A DNA stretch of 64,000 nt from Cylindrodendrum hubeiense (Eukaryota > Ascomycota > Sordariomycetes > Hypocreales > Nectriaceae). Positions 44,361 through 56,205 of the stretch are shown one piece after another. Every line of letters starts with the position of its first letter. Positions within the stretch are counted from its first letter, which is position 1. The notes beneath the pieces were generated by a model, which saw only the letters and a list, made by a program, of their open reading frames with translations, was not told the origin of the DNA and did no database searches. Where the stretch lies: positions 62,001 through 126,000 of the forward strand of contig JAANBB010000050.1 in the NCBI GenBank assembly GCA_014621425.1, written 5' to 3'. The position numbers were made by a program, and so were the translations under genes.

Positions 44361-46561
44361 TGTCTTCTTGTTATTGTCGTAGTCGTCTTCGAGGTTCGTT
44401 GATGGGGAGGATTGTCGTGCGAGTGTGGGTTCTACATAGCGCTGACCCTTTTTAAAGAAAAGTATTTCGATGCAGCCCTTATCCATCTTCTTCGCCCCTG
44501 GCGGGACATGGAGTGGACACCGGGCCGGACTCGGCCTCGGGGATGTGAAAACTGTCGGATCCGCGGCATAAGCGCGCGAGCTGCCAGAGTCACCTACTCT
44601 GTAATCCCACCTCGGGCATACGGCCGCCACAGCCACGAACTCAGATGGCTGGTTTTGGCTAGTGCGACAGTCCGACTGTTCTGGCAGTGAGGAGCTCGCA
44701 CCCCTAACGAGACCCTGGAGTAGTATGCATCGCTTTGCGCCCCCCGAGACTTCGCTGGCTAAATGTCGAAGGTTATTACTCGTTCTGTGCAGATTGTCTT
44801 GTGTGATTGGCTTACATTTAATCCTTGCATGTACCAATAAAGCCAAATATATAATCCAAATCTCGATATAGACGATTTCTTTGTTCATTTACCGGAGTCG
44901 CCCGAGACGAGCCAGCAGCGCCGATCGAATTTTCCGCGGCGGCCTCAGCTCCGGACCAAATCACCGGAATGATAATTACCGTATGCCCGCTTGCCCCGGT
45001 CTCCATTTGTGTGGCCAAGCGCAAGTGCAATGACGTAGTCAGAGAAAAAAGAAAAAAGCAAACCTTACGGGCTTTTCGGTCTTCTCGTCAGTTTGTCTGC
45101 TGGCTCAGTTGTCATTGTAATTCGGACCGCCAATCGGATCAGGCCTCAGATGAAAGTATTCATTGGGTTTCTTGAAGGCTCTAGCTGTCGGCCTGAACGG
45201 AGTTACGAGAGTGCCGGACTGTGATCATCTCCAGCTCTTCGACGGCGTAGCCATGGGATATTGAATTTACCGACCGCTTCAATTCGCCGACCGGACTTCT
45301 CCTCGGCCATTTCTTTTTATCCCTTTGAGTGCGGTAAGGCAACACTTTGGTCACAAGCAAGGGGGTCTAGCCAACCAGAGTAGCGCAAATCAAAGGTACA
45401 TTTTGCTCCACCTATTTTATGTGGGGATAAAAGTCCTAGCAATTTCTTGTAAGGTTACGTGTGATAATAGTCAATCAGATTGATGGCGTAGCGAGTCAAG
45501 GTGATTGAGGTAATCAAGTTGTATTGATAGCTGGAGAGCTGCACATCTAGGAAGTGCACTTTCCAGTTGACTATATACTAGGTGGATCGCAGTGATCCAA
45601 TAATGGTGATCCATCGAGATTGGTTGAAAATTGTGGGTACCGTAATTCTGCCAGTCCCGACCGTCTGTCCCTGACATGGGCCGTGACAATTACACTGCCC
45701 ACAACAGTATTGTGACTTCCTTGGTTTCCGGCTCCTGTTGCTGTTGACTGTCTGAAATAGCTGTGGCTGCCCCTCTCTAGGCTGTATTCCTTTACAAGCT
45801 TGACAAGTTGAGGGATTCTTATTCCGGACCCGGTTGTTCTGTAAAATAGGCGTAAACTCGTCTCTAGTCCGAAACCTCTGTCTTACATGACTGTCAGATG
45901 TATACTTTATAATAAGGTCATTAACAAAGTATTACCGCCAACTACCTTATGATACCCCCGGCTTCCACTGCGGCTGCCTTCGTTACTGTAAAATGAAGCT
46001 GTTGATGAGGGCTATTTTTAACAAGAAGTCCCAAGCTAGGACCTTCCAGCCGCCCCTGCGTACATGGCGGTTAGGGCCCCAATATGCTCGTATTGGTCGC
46101 CTTGATCTATGCATTCATCTCATCATTATAAACAGTAGTAATTAATAGGATAGAAATCAGCTTGACAGGCTCGTCACCCAAAAAACAGTGTATTGGTTGC
46201 ATTTGGCCTGTTTTCGGTCTCTTCTGACGGATAAGTCTTGCATTGCCATTGAGCACAATAGTCAGGAGTAACACAAGGACAGTATCTTTCCAAGCAAACT
46301 GGTCGACTTTATTGTCAGATGTAGGGATATTCTTAATGACATTAAATTCGAGGCTTCCAGCAGCTATGTTATCTACAACCTTGAGCTTGACTAGGGGCTT
46401 GTAGATACCACAGTTCCTTCGGGCTATGCCCGTGGCACCGTGGCCGCATTGTCGTAGCTATTGTAAGAGATCGCATGAAGAGAACAGATTATCAAGAAAT
46501 ACATGGTATATGGATTCCGGTAGCAGATTTATTAGATCAACAACCACAGCTTGAGTTGGGT
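44361..46561. other. Gene-poor region upstream of the MFS gene
   Basis: About 2.2 kb. The left end is the MFS promoter. Elsewhere I see only short frames without motifs and many AT-rich patches. No RNA gene was recognised. Confidence 0.45.
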
Positions 46562-46720
46562 TCAGATGAAGTGTATTCCTGGGTTGTCGCTGTTGCCGTA
46601 CGCGCTGTAGTTTTGATGGAAGGTGCCGGTAGGTCGGCCGGATCCAAACAGGCCTGAACTTCCGGCCTGGTTGGTATCAAATCCACCGTAGGAAATAGCC
46701 ACGTTGGGCCACAGCCCGGA
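46562..46720 (-). other. Possible 3' exon or gene fragment of unknown kind
   Basis: On the minus strand the last 40-50 codons of an open frame (IHFI end; blocks YGGFDTNQAGSSGLFG and NYSAYGNSDNPG) have strong coding-like codon use: mostly C or G in third positions and Gly/Asn/Ser-rich text like a secreted protein. Upstream of about 46720 the frame loses this character. It may be the end of a gene whose 5' part is decayed or split by unrecognised introns. I do not recognise the family. Confidence 0.3.
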
Positions 46721-48440
46721 CTTTGAAGCCAGTTGGGATAAGTTTAGACAGTACTGTTGTTGTCTCAAGAGATTGACCGAGAACGCGGACCATATACTGA
46801 AGCGGCGGGAAAAGGATCGTGACACAACACCCAAGTAAATGCCCTCCCACAGAAAATCCTCAATCAAGCGTCGTAAGCAAGTCTCTCTGGGTAGGATGTG
46901 CGTGGGACCACAGTTGGAGCTATCGGCAGTAACAACTTGATTTGAGGCGCAGAGGGAAGGAAAGCATCTAATTAGATGCTTGGCTGAGCTTCGCGTTGGC
47001 AAGGCGTTGAAAACCGGATGTGATGCAATGAAATTCCCGATCCAAAAGACTCGGGCGCGACTAACAGCAAAGAGATCGAGGGAAAATGTGAATTAATACA
47101 AGTAATACAGAACTAAAAAAGGCTCCGCGACTCAAAGGGCTAGGCAAGGTCTCGTTACTTCACAAAGTTATCTCTCAGCTTGATGGATGATGGATGATTG
47201 ATTAATTGATGGTTGATCCATTGATCAACATATTCCCTTTTTATCGCCCTTCGAGCCGTGGTATTTTTGTTCGCGGAGGTCTGCTTTATCACACAGACTG
47301 GATGAGGAATGCAGTTGGGGATGATGGAAGTTCTTGTCTTTTCTATCTATCTAGTAAGAGGGAAAGCCAGCTATTTATCTCTGGGGATCCGGCCTGATCA
47401 GGATACCCTCAGATCGATGATCCCGTTGGAAGCCGTTGCTCTAGGCTATTGAGGTAGGTCTAGGTTCAAAGTCTCTATCTAAGCTTGATACTATCCACGG
47501 TACGGGCCCGGTTATGCAGGGCTGACTTTTCCTATCAGACCTTGTTGTCTGCTATGCCATTGGCCTGGCTTCTCGGTAATAAGTACTAATATGGTAAATG
47601 GTACTGGTAACGGGCAGGTAGTACAAGACTGGAAATATGCTTGGTATTGTCATGCAATTCTCATATCAATCCATGAATGCACCAAAGTAATTCACCCGAT
47701 GAGTCTCCATGACACCTTGTGCGTTATCTATTTGTTTCTTCACCGTCTCTTCCTGGTATCCTTGACAGGTGAACCAGAGATGTGTGCATGGAATGGAGGA
47801 TTGGAAGACTGAGAGTCAAACTGGGGCGGTGATCAGTGAGACAGGCGACAACTCGCCAAAACAGGGTTACTCTGCCTAATTAAGCCATCGGGTGCTCAAT
47901 TCAGAGACACTGTATTTTTATGGGATGTAATTCAGTCCCATGACATCATGAAATATGCCCTGGAGTTTCCCCTCCCTTGATGTTTGTGATATAGCGAGGG
48001 CGCATGTCATTCTTCAGGTTCCCTATTAGCACGTGGCCGGCGTTGCCGACATCCAGGGGCTCGAAGTGGCTATGTAGACCGTTTCTTACTTAAAAGCCTT
48101 GCCTTGGGTGACCCATGGATAGATGCGGGGAATTAGTGTCGATCCATGCAGGCTTCTCTCCAATTAAGTTTACCTGTGTCCGCGGACCCCGATTTTGAAT
48201 ACGAGTATCCATCCGTGTTCCGTTTCGGAGGGCCGATACTCGTAACCCGCCACCTGTACTAGACCGCAATAGGCAATTATCCCACTTCTCCTGGGGACAC
48301 TCGATGCCATGCCTACGCAAGAACAGGAGATTGCACGATGGGGAAGATGTTTATTAGGAGGCATCGCGAGTTTAAATATTGGCCTAGTCCCCTTCAAAAT
48401 TCGACTCTACCCAATAATTCCATCTTATGACATTCACACC
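46721..48440. other. Gene-poor region and promoter of the esterase gene
   Basis: No supported gene. A TATA-like TTTAAATATT at about 48371, 70 bp before the chosen esterase ATG, probably marks its promoter. Confidence 0.4.
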
Positions 48441-50122
48441 ATGGCATTATCTTGTTCCCCGGACACCTTTGCTGCGACTCAGCTCTTTGGGGCAGAAATA
48501 CTCTCCCTCGAAGCCAATCTAGTGGAGAACTACAATACCACAGCCTACAATCAGCTTTACTACGGCCATCCGTCAATTACCTTGGAGAATGTCGACTTTT
48601 GCAACGTCACGGTGACATACACCCATCCAGGCCAGAACGATACCATCCACGTCGATACATGGCTGCCGATTAACAACTACAACGGCCGCCTTCAGTCTAT
48701 TGGAGGCGGAGGTTGGGTTGCAGGCGGGTACTCCCCAAGTTATGTGTCCATGAGTGGAGCGTTGGGTGAAGGATACGCTACAAGCACGACGGATGCTGGG
48801 CTGACTCTGCAGGAGGATATGGCGCCAGACAGCTGGGCCTTGACTAGTGTGGGAAACCCGAATCTCTATCTACTCAACAACTTTGGTTCCGTCTCTTTGC
48901 ACGATCAGGTACTTTTATATCAAGGTCAATGTCATTTTTCTCGAGTGCTAACGTTACTAGGCTATTATTTCCAAGAGTTTGATTGCCAGCTTTTATGGTC
49001 AGGCTCCCGAGTACTCATACTGGAGCGGCTGCTCCCAAGGTGGCAGACAGGGAATGATGCTGGCGCAGAGATACCCGGATGTGTACGACGGGATCCATGC
49101 CTGTGCTCCGGCAATCTCCTGGAACCAGCTGTTTTTGACAACCTTCTGGCCACAATTGATGATGAAGGTCATGGACTACTACCCATATCCTTGTGAACTT
49201 AACGCCGTTACTGCGGAGGCGGTTGAGGCATGTGATGGGCTTGATGGCATTGATGACGGCATCATCGCCAATGATGAGGCTTGTGATTTCGATCCCCTCT
49301 CGGTGGTCGGAAAGTCCTTTGCCTGTGCCGATACAGGGACGAACATGACCATTTCCAAGAATGCAGCGGCGCTTGCTAAGACGAGCTGGGCTGGCCCAAG
49401 AACCAAAGCTGGCAAGTTCATGTGGTATGGGCCTAATATTGGCAGTCAACTTACGGGATCTATTGCTGCCCTGACAAACGATATTGGCCTCGTCATGACC
49501 TCATGCTCATCCGATGGAAATTGCACAGGAGTTCCTGTTGGACTTGGGGAGGTTTGGTTCAAATACTGGCTAAAGGCTGATCCCGACTGGTCGTACGAGA
49601 ACATGACGCGCGATGAGTTTGAAAACTACGCCCACGCTTCTGCGCAACGGTATGATTCGCTTATTGGCACTAATGATCCGGATTTAACTGCCTTTTACAA
49701 AACGGGTGGAAAGATCCTCGGCTATCATGGAATGGTTAGTCAAGTTGTACAAGTTTATCGTCGCTTAATTACTGACAATGGCATAGAATGACCAGATTAT
49801 CCCAATCAAGGGTACGGAGCATTACTACGACGCGGTGAAGAAGGTTATCCCCGGCGCCGATAAATTCTACCGAATGTTCTCGATTCCTGGTCTTCTGCAC
49901 TGCTCTGGCGGATCTGGAGGCCAACCCTCTAATACATTTGACGCTCTCAGGGCATGGGTTGAGAATGGAACTGTTCCCGACACGCTTCCGCATTCATACA
50001 CGGACGACGACGGAAAGAAGCAAAACCGCCTTCTTTGCCCGTATCCGAAGAAGTCAAAGATTATCCGTGGCAGAAAGGGAGTGAATGGAACTTATGAGAG
50101 CAGCGACTTCGTGTGCGTTTAA
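48441..50122 (+). CDS. Tannase/feruloyl esterase family protein
   Basis: Exons 48441-48908, 48961-49734 and 49787-50122 encode 525 aa; introns of 52 bp each (GTACTT...CTAG, GTTAGT...ATAG). The family's CS-D-HC catalytic arrangement is complete: Cys180-Ser181 in SGCSQGG, Asp416 in YHGMNDQ (spliced) and His452-Cys453 in GLLHCSGG; the two cysteines form a disulphide in known members. Other blocks: GGGGWVAGGY, YFDG-like RYPDVYDGIHACAPAISW, and the Asp-rich calcium-site text CDGLDGIDDGI. Several NxT/S sites suggest secretion, yet no signal peptide follows the ATG at 48441; an upstream in-frame Met (48309) does not supply a clean one either, so a missed 5' exon is possible. Acts on gallate or ferulate esters of plant polymers in the family. 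Confidence 0.9.
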
Positions 50123-50664
50123 GCAAAAATCTTCATTATACGTGTTACCTTTCTGTGCACTATTTTTCGAGCCTGTTGGAAATCTGGAATTTAAACATCT
50201 GTCGCGGCAGCCTTTGTAGGCAGTACACAACATCCTGAGTCGAAATTTTGACTCAAAAATACGTCGTACATAATGATGCTATCAAGCAGTGAAGTTTACT
50301 AAGATGAGATAGAAAGATACAAATGGTCATACGCTAATACCATTGTGGAGGACCTGTCGAGTTGAATCCCCTTGACCTCTTCACAAAGAGCAGCATCTCT
50401 CGGCAAGGGATGGTACCTGGCGCGTGTGCCATTGCTACTAGAACTCCCAACAGCCTTCAATTCCCCTATCAAATATGCCTTCAGATTTGCAGCGACGGGC
50501 TTCCCTCTAGACTTGGCTTGCATCCTGATCTAGCAATATCGGAGCCTTCGAGTAGCAATCTGAAGGTCCTTGCAAAGGGGCCAGGAAGATAATAATGAGG
50601 CCGTACAGATAGAAAAGGAAGGTCTACCTTAAAGGTCTAATCTTATCAACGAGGTCAAAGAGGT
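50123..50664. other. Intergenic, no feature seen
   Basis: Between the esterase stop and the CHAT fragment. Short motif-free frames only. Confidence 0.4.
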
Positions 50665-50955
50665 TCACGGGATCAAAGATCTTGAAGAGGTCAAAGCAAC
50701 GGAGGTCAAAGCAACATAGGTCAAAGCAACATAGGTCAAAACAGCAGACCTCCTAGCTGCGATACCTCTACCCATCGTCACTTGGTATATGATTATCAGT
50801 ACATCTACACTGGATTCATCATTGACCTCCCACAACGTGCTAATAATATGTCGAGCCTCCACTAACTGAAATGCGCTGGCAAGGTGGATACCCTTATCGG
50901 CAAGCCTTTCCTCCTTGATCCGACCGGTCTTGTAGTGTGTCTTGCTGTGGATCAC
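50665..50955 (-). pseudogene. CHAT-domain fragment (no catalytic Cys)
   Basis: The minus-strand translation TGRIKEERLADKGIHLASAF, then QLVEARHIISTLWEVNDE and SSVDVLIIIYQ, is clearly homologous to the TPR-CHAT protein's TGQIKYEKFLDENIHLVSAF, QLAGFRHVIGTLWEVDDK at 15361-15480. The upstream active-site block LSACG is replaced by unrelated text, the His block is absent, and the C-terminal side runs into a 15-bp repeat. It is a fragment of about 60 homologous codons and not a working protein. Confidence 0.8.
50688..50747. repeat. 15-bp tandem repeat (x4) inside the CHAT fragment
   Basis: Four units of AGGTCAAAGCAACAT (first and last slightly changed) at 50688, 50703, 50718 and 50733. Looser GGTCAAAG words precede them. 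Being a multiple of three, the repeat reads TYVAL/TSVAL on the minus strand. Confidence 0.85.
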
Positions 50956-51681
50956 GTCGCTAGTCGCCTTAAACTTCAGGCGTAAATCGGAATTCCGCTT
51001 GTTAAATTGGATTCGGAGCTGATAAACAACTTGTGTAGTGTGGGCTGATCCACTATGTGCTAGCTACTGTGAAGATCGAGGCGCACTGGGGGCCTCGAGC
51101 TGAGGAACCAATATGCCATAGCAATCCAAGCAATTCTGACGCGACTCTTCATTTTAGTAATCCATTCTTCTTCATGTTGTGCATTTATAAATGGCTTCAC
51201 AACACCCCAGTTCCTCAATGCTGCCTCGCCATCTTCCATACATGGTACATCCATCCGCCTCTCCATGCAGAGCGATCGGGAGGCTTGTGATAGCATTTGC
51301 GCCAATGAGAAATTCGCCTATGCCAGTGCGTAGTATTGACTTAAGCTTCAGCGATGCCTTTCTAATTATTTGTGGCTGAGCCGAGACCTTGGCCACTTGG
51401 TGAAAACGAAAGAATCTATGCCCGTTCCGGCAATGGGAGGAATGCCCCTGTCTCCGCCACTTACAGAGTCGACTCTAGACTGACAATATATCTTTGCGTT
51501 CTCATCCTCTGGCTGAGGAATGAGGGGTTTGGTCTTGGACCAGACCCTCGCGACCTGCCACGTACCAGTCCCCGCCGTTGCCGGAGTGAATTGGTCGCCC
51601 ACAATCTTCTCGAGCGCGACCTCGCTGGAGTCCACAACCACTCGACGAATCTTGCCATTTTTTCCTTCATAATATCAGAAA
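50956..51681. other. Spacer between CHAT fragment and SAT4-like gene 1
   Basis: No supported gene. A minus-strand open frame at 51366-51641 has no known motif. The right end is the promoter of the SAT4-like gene. Confidence 0.4.
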
Positions 51682-53122
51682 ATGTCGGAAGGCGATACAA
51701 TGCTCCCTTCGCCAGGGCCAGTGGCAGTTTTGGTATGCATGCTAACTGCACCCCGTCTCTGGTTGATGACTGACGGGACATCGGGTCACACAGCTAGCAA
51801 TATGGCTCCTCACCGGCATTGCCACTGCCATCATCATCGCTCGATTATATCTTCGCCTTATAATCCAGAAGCGGAGGATATGGCTCAGTGACGTATTAAT
51901 GTGTGCTGCATTGGCAACGTGCGTCGCAACCGGAGTGTTGAACCATCAGCTTGTCCATCTTGGCGCCCTCGACAGGTCTGTGACAACCGACATGGAGGGT
52001 TTTAAAGGAGACCCCAATAATATTTCATTGATATTCAAGGTAATCTTCGGTCTATTATGGCATTCCCCGCCTCTATAATTAGTGAAAACATATCGAGATT
52101 GACAATACTTGTGCTCAATAGTTGATATGGATTGGGGATTTTCCCTTTCTGTCAACCTTTTACTTCTGCAAAGGAGCACTTCTTAGTACATATTTGAATC
52201 TGTTTCCCAGTTTTTTGAGGATGCAGAGGATCTTTTTATGGGCTACAATTGCCTTTGTTGTCGCCGCCTTTGCCGCCAGCATTATTATCCTGGTTTCCCT
52301 GTGCCAACCCATTTCGGCATTATGGTATGTTCTCCCTCATGCAGTCGAATGTATGTGACAGTTGACCAACTCGAGGGCTGATTTTCATTCGACAGGGTCT
52401 TTTCCAAAGTCACAGAATGTTCGGTTGAGACTACATTCGTCATGATGTTCCGAATCACCTGGGCTTTGCATTTCACTGGAGATATTTTAGGTAAGTATTG
52501 AGGCTCTAAACAAGCCTCAGAAAGTTAATCAAGCTAATGTTAATAGTATTCATCCTACCGTGGTTGGTAGTTCCCAAGCTAGTTATGAAAAGATCGCTTA
52601 AAATCGCCATCTATTTCATTTTTGCTCTTGGCATTGTGAGTATGTCGTTTTGTGTTACTCGCTGCATCATATTTGAGAAGACGTCAGCCCATGTCAAAGC
52701 CCCACTCAGTTATACTTGTAAGTGCGACAATATCTCACCCACAGCCCAGGCCAGTGTCTCGTTGGAATGAGCTGACGCAGAATTACCATGTAGTTCTCTG
52801 GTGCTCGCTTGAGGTTGGTATTACGCTTATCATCGCGTGTTTGCCATCACTGGGGCCATATTTTAATAGGAAGGGCTCCAAAGCCTCCGAACATGTGAAG
52901 TCGTATGAGAAGCAACCGAGACCTTCTGTACATCAGATCTCGGCCAAACCATCGCGTGAGCCCAGCAGGCTAGCACACGATATTTCAGTATCTGATCTGG
53001 AGAACACATCGTCGTCTCGATCATACCGGCCCAGGATCTCCGCTGAACACTGGGATGGTACGCGAAAGAGTAACAACAGTCAGGTTGAGTTAGTTTCATC
53101 GCATGAAAAGGCTGAGGTATAA
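51682..53122 (+). CDS. SAT4/rhodopsin-domain integral membrane protein, paralogue 1
   Basis: Six exons, 51682-51732, 51794-52039, 52122-52324, 52396-52490, 52547-52717 and 52794-53122, encode 364 aa; all introns (56-82 bp) are GT...AG. Seven hydrophobic helices: LAIWLLTGIATAIIIARLYL, SDVLMCAALATCVATGVL, FPFLSTFYFCKGALLSTYL, IFLWATIAFVVAAFAASI, ITWALHFTGDILVFILPW, LKIAIYFIFALGIVSMSF and LWCSLEVGITLIIACLPSL. The late motif LEVxxxxIIACLPSLGP is the hallmark of the fungal rhodopsin-like (SAT4, PF20684) family, related to PTH11-type receptors. The C-terminal 90 residues are a hydrophilic Ser-rich cytosolic tail. Function of most members is unknown. Paralogue 2 (61515-62850) has the same six-exon layout, with exons 2, 3 and 5 equal in length. 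Confidence 0.88.
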
Positions 53123-55016
53123 AGCATGTAGATGGTGTAGGACGAGCATGCAGACGATTGGAAATAAAGGGACACATAAATGTATAGAGAGCACAGCGGA
53201 CAATAAATACTCAGTCGAAATACAAGCGAAGGCGCAAGTCGCAGTGATCTGAAGATGTCAGACGAAGTAGGGCTTTCCACACTTACCACGCATCCCGTCC
53301 CCGCCCGAGACCCCCACTCTTGTATATCGTTACTGCATCGTGAATAATGATCTGCAGGGTTTTAAACTAGACTTTATCAGCAGAGACTTGATAAGATCCG
53401 AGATACCGATAGCGAGTTGAACTGGTGTGACAATGGTCAGATAACGACTTCACATGTGCGCTGGAGGTTTGTATTGTCAAGAGCGACGTGGGTTGCAGGA
53501 CCTATAGTTGGATCCCACTCTTCTCGTACAAAATCAAACCGCAAATGTGACCGGAATATAAGCTATGTAGAGAAGTCTAATATCATGAACAATTTTGTCT
53601 TCGAATTGGCCTTTTTACCCATCTTGCTCATTCAACCATGGGTTCGTGTTGGACACCTGTGACGTCCTTCGGATAATGCAAGCATGGTAGCCTTCATCTG
53701 GTCTAGGCTGAACACCATGCTTCCCATTATGAATGTTCCTGGGGGCAGGCGGAAGATGGAAGCTTCCTATACATTCAAGAGCATCTCGGGAGAGCGCCAG
53801 GTATCAAAAACCCCAAGGCTGTGGCCTAAGCGTTCATTGAGTGACGCATATTGATCGAGGAGAAGGAAGACTTGTAAATCAGGGTCAAAAGCTTTATAAT
53901 AGAAAACACAGATCGTTATCAAGGGAAATTGGGCATGTAATTATTTCTCACGCTCCAACCTGTGTCGAGTTCGCTCAATTTGTGACCGAGCGCAAACTGG
54001 CCGGGAAGTCCGGAAGAGCCTCCTAGATTTGGAAAACAGCCAAAGGAACAGAAAAGATATAGACAGGATTCGTGCATAGCTAGGCTCGTGGTACGGAGTA
54101 CTCTCTACCTCTTTGCGACTTGTGATCGCCCGTTGGTAAGCGACGTATCACTCTCCCCTCCCGCGCGGTACACAGGGATAGTTTGACATTAGTGCGGCAT
54201 AGAGTGGCTTCACGGTCGCAGTACGGAGTGCTATGGGAGCAGCCATCAGCGCGCGAGCTTAATAATAGTTATTTGGCGAGCTCACTCCATATAAGCCTGG
54301 TGAACAGGATAGGTATCGCTGACGTCATTGCCTTCGACTTTGAAGCGATGGGCAAAGGTGATATGTCCGGATTGGTGGGTGTTTTTGATGGGTACTACCT
54401 ACGATCCAGGTAATAGGAACGACTTCACTAGGAGCAGTGATATATCATCTCGCTATTCTGCTGGGACCAAGGTGCACTCTCTCCAAAATGAAGATTCATT
54501 GACTTGGAAGTCTATTAGTTCGACGCCGAGCGCAGTGACAGAGCCGGTTATTAAGGGTGTATCAACCATCACACAGATAAGAGTTGAGAAGAAAAGGGCA
54601 AAGAAAATAACTCAGGAGTAGACAAACGAAATATTCAAATGGTATAGTTCGATCGAAACGGTTACAAAAAAGTGCCACAGTCTTGGGCCCAAAATTGTAA
54701 TCCAAATCCATAACCTTTCCTGTCATCCACTGCATCCTCTGTCGCCCAATATGACGTGTTGAATAGCCCTAGAGGGGTCTAAATGAGTGACAGCGATTGG
54801 AAGTGAGTCAAAGTGAGTCAAAGTGAGTCAAAGTGATTCAAAGTGATTCAAAGTGAGTCATTTCGACTCAAAGCTGGTTAGAGCTTAGTTCAAATAAGTT
54901 TTGCCAAAAATGAAGATCACATGGTTTGTCACCTGATACTGTTATTAACCTAGCCGCTTCCCAACCCGAGCAACATATCGTCGATACATTGTGGGATCAA
55001 ACTTATTGGTACCGCT
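53123..55016. other. Gene-poor region with faint TPR relic and AP-1-type array
   Basis: Mostly featureless. Near 53852-53910 the plus strand reads DRGEGRLVNQGQKLYNR, resembling RGNRLVNQGQKYGDR of the TPR-CHAT protein (13930-13975), so more CHAT-gene debris may lie here. A phased TGAGTCA array sits at 54801-54860. Confidence 0.4.
54801..54860. promoter_or_regulatory. Array of six AP-1/Gcn4-type sites in 10-bp phase
   Basis: AAGTGAGTCA repeats six times head to tail; units 4 and 5 read AAGTGATTCA. Four copies contain the exact 7-mer TGAGTCA, the optimal core (with TGACTCA) for bZIP factors of the AP-1/Gcn4/CpcA/Yap type. The 10-bp period places all sites on one face of the helix. The array ends about 155 bp upstream of the ATG of the disrupted oxidoreductase. 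It could be an upstream activating region or chance simple repeat. Confidence 0.6.
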
Positions 55017-56205
55017 ATGACTGAACCAATTCGAATCGCCCTTTCGGCCTCTCGGCTGACCCAAAGGCTTGGGCAAATAATACGCATCTACCTGCCCTCA
55101 AAAGCAACCCTCACTATCTCATTGTTGCGCTCGTCAACTCCAGCATCAGTTCTGCTCACACTGCTATTGAGGCATATGGCCTTGATTTTAATACCAAGGC
55201 TTATGATAACCCCCAAGATGCCGCCGACGATCCCTAAGTTGATTTGGCAGTCATCAGCGTTAACGTCGCATCACACTACCACCTAGCCAAACCCTTGATT
55301 ATTCCCGGGAAGGATGTCTTCGTTGAGTGGCCCCTAGGTGTCAACACCCAAGAGGCCAAACAATTAGTTGCAGAACTTGCAAAGTCTCACGGGTTGAAGA
55401 ATATGGTGGGACTGCAAGAACGAGTTGACCCATGCTTTCTTAAGATCAAAGAAATCATCGACACTGGAAACATCGGCAAGGTATTAAACACATCAATCAA
55501 TGCTTGTGGCATGGTGCTAGGGCCTGGATCAGTCCACCAGAGGATCCAATACTTCCTTGATGATGAATCCGGAGGCAACCTGTTGACAATACCCTTCCTT
55601 CACTGTAAATAACTAGCCTTATGCTGACTGACAACAACTCACCTGTGTGTCTACATATCTAACCTGAGACAGTGATGGATGGCATTTTCAACATTTTTGG
55701 CAAGCCAACTAGCTTTCACGCCCTTCTTCACAAGGGAATGCCTCCTAGGGATATTGTCGATGGCGAAGGAAAGGTCCTTGTAGACAACTACGATGGTATG
55801 GCTCACGATCAAATTGCTTTCCACGGACTCTTGCAAGACGATATCATGATCTCTCTCCAATTTCGGAATGGAGGAACCATGGGCAAGGGGTTGCATTGGT
55901 ATATTTACGGCACAGAGGAAGAGATTGAGATTACAAGCGACCGACCTTACATCTCGTTCATGCCCGAGAGTGTCAAGATCAGGGTGTATGACTGGGCAAC
56001 CAATGCGATTACCGACGTCACAGTAGTGAGACCCACACACTTCCCATCTGAGCTTGAAGGTTGTTCTGTCGATCTTTATGGTCTATATGAAGCATTCCGG
56101 AATAACGACGAGGGGAATTATGCCAACTTCCAGGATGCTGTGGGTATGCATTCGTTCTTGGATGAGATGCGGTTAAGGGGGAAGGAGAAAAACATGTACC
56201 AGTAG
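55017..56205 (+). pseudogene. Gfo/Idh/MocA-family oxidoreductase, disrupted
   Basis: NAD(P)-dependent sugar-type dehydrogenase family, Gal80-like branch. Translation starts MTEPIRIAL, then the frame must shift by one base near 55047 to continue with FGLSADPKAWANNTHLPALK and LIVALVNSSISSAHTAIEAY (Rossmann part). In that frame a TAA at about 55237 interrupts the text NPQDAADDP/VDLAVISVNV. The frame then stays open: DVFVEWPLGVNTQEAKQLV (the conserved EWP), a 68-bp intron at 55605-55672 (GTAAAT...ACAG) joining IPFLH to LMDGIFNIFGK, and a full C-terminal domain ending KEKNMYQ. Two independent lesions in the NAD-binding half mean no normal enzyme, unless the lesions are sequence errors. The C-terminal domain has kept good codon quality, so inactivation looks recent. 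Confidence 0.85.

Noticed and set aside
55230..55245. Stop-codon readthrough or recoding in the oxidoreductase
   Set aside because: The context (TAA followed by G) is not a known readthrough signal, and a separate frameshift exists upstream, so a pseudogene is simpler.
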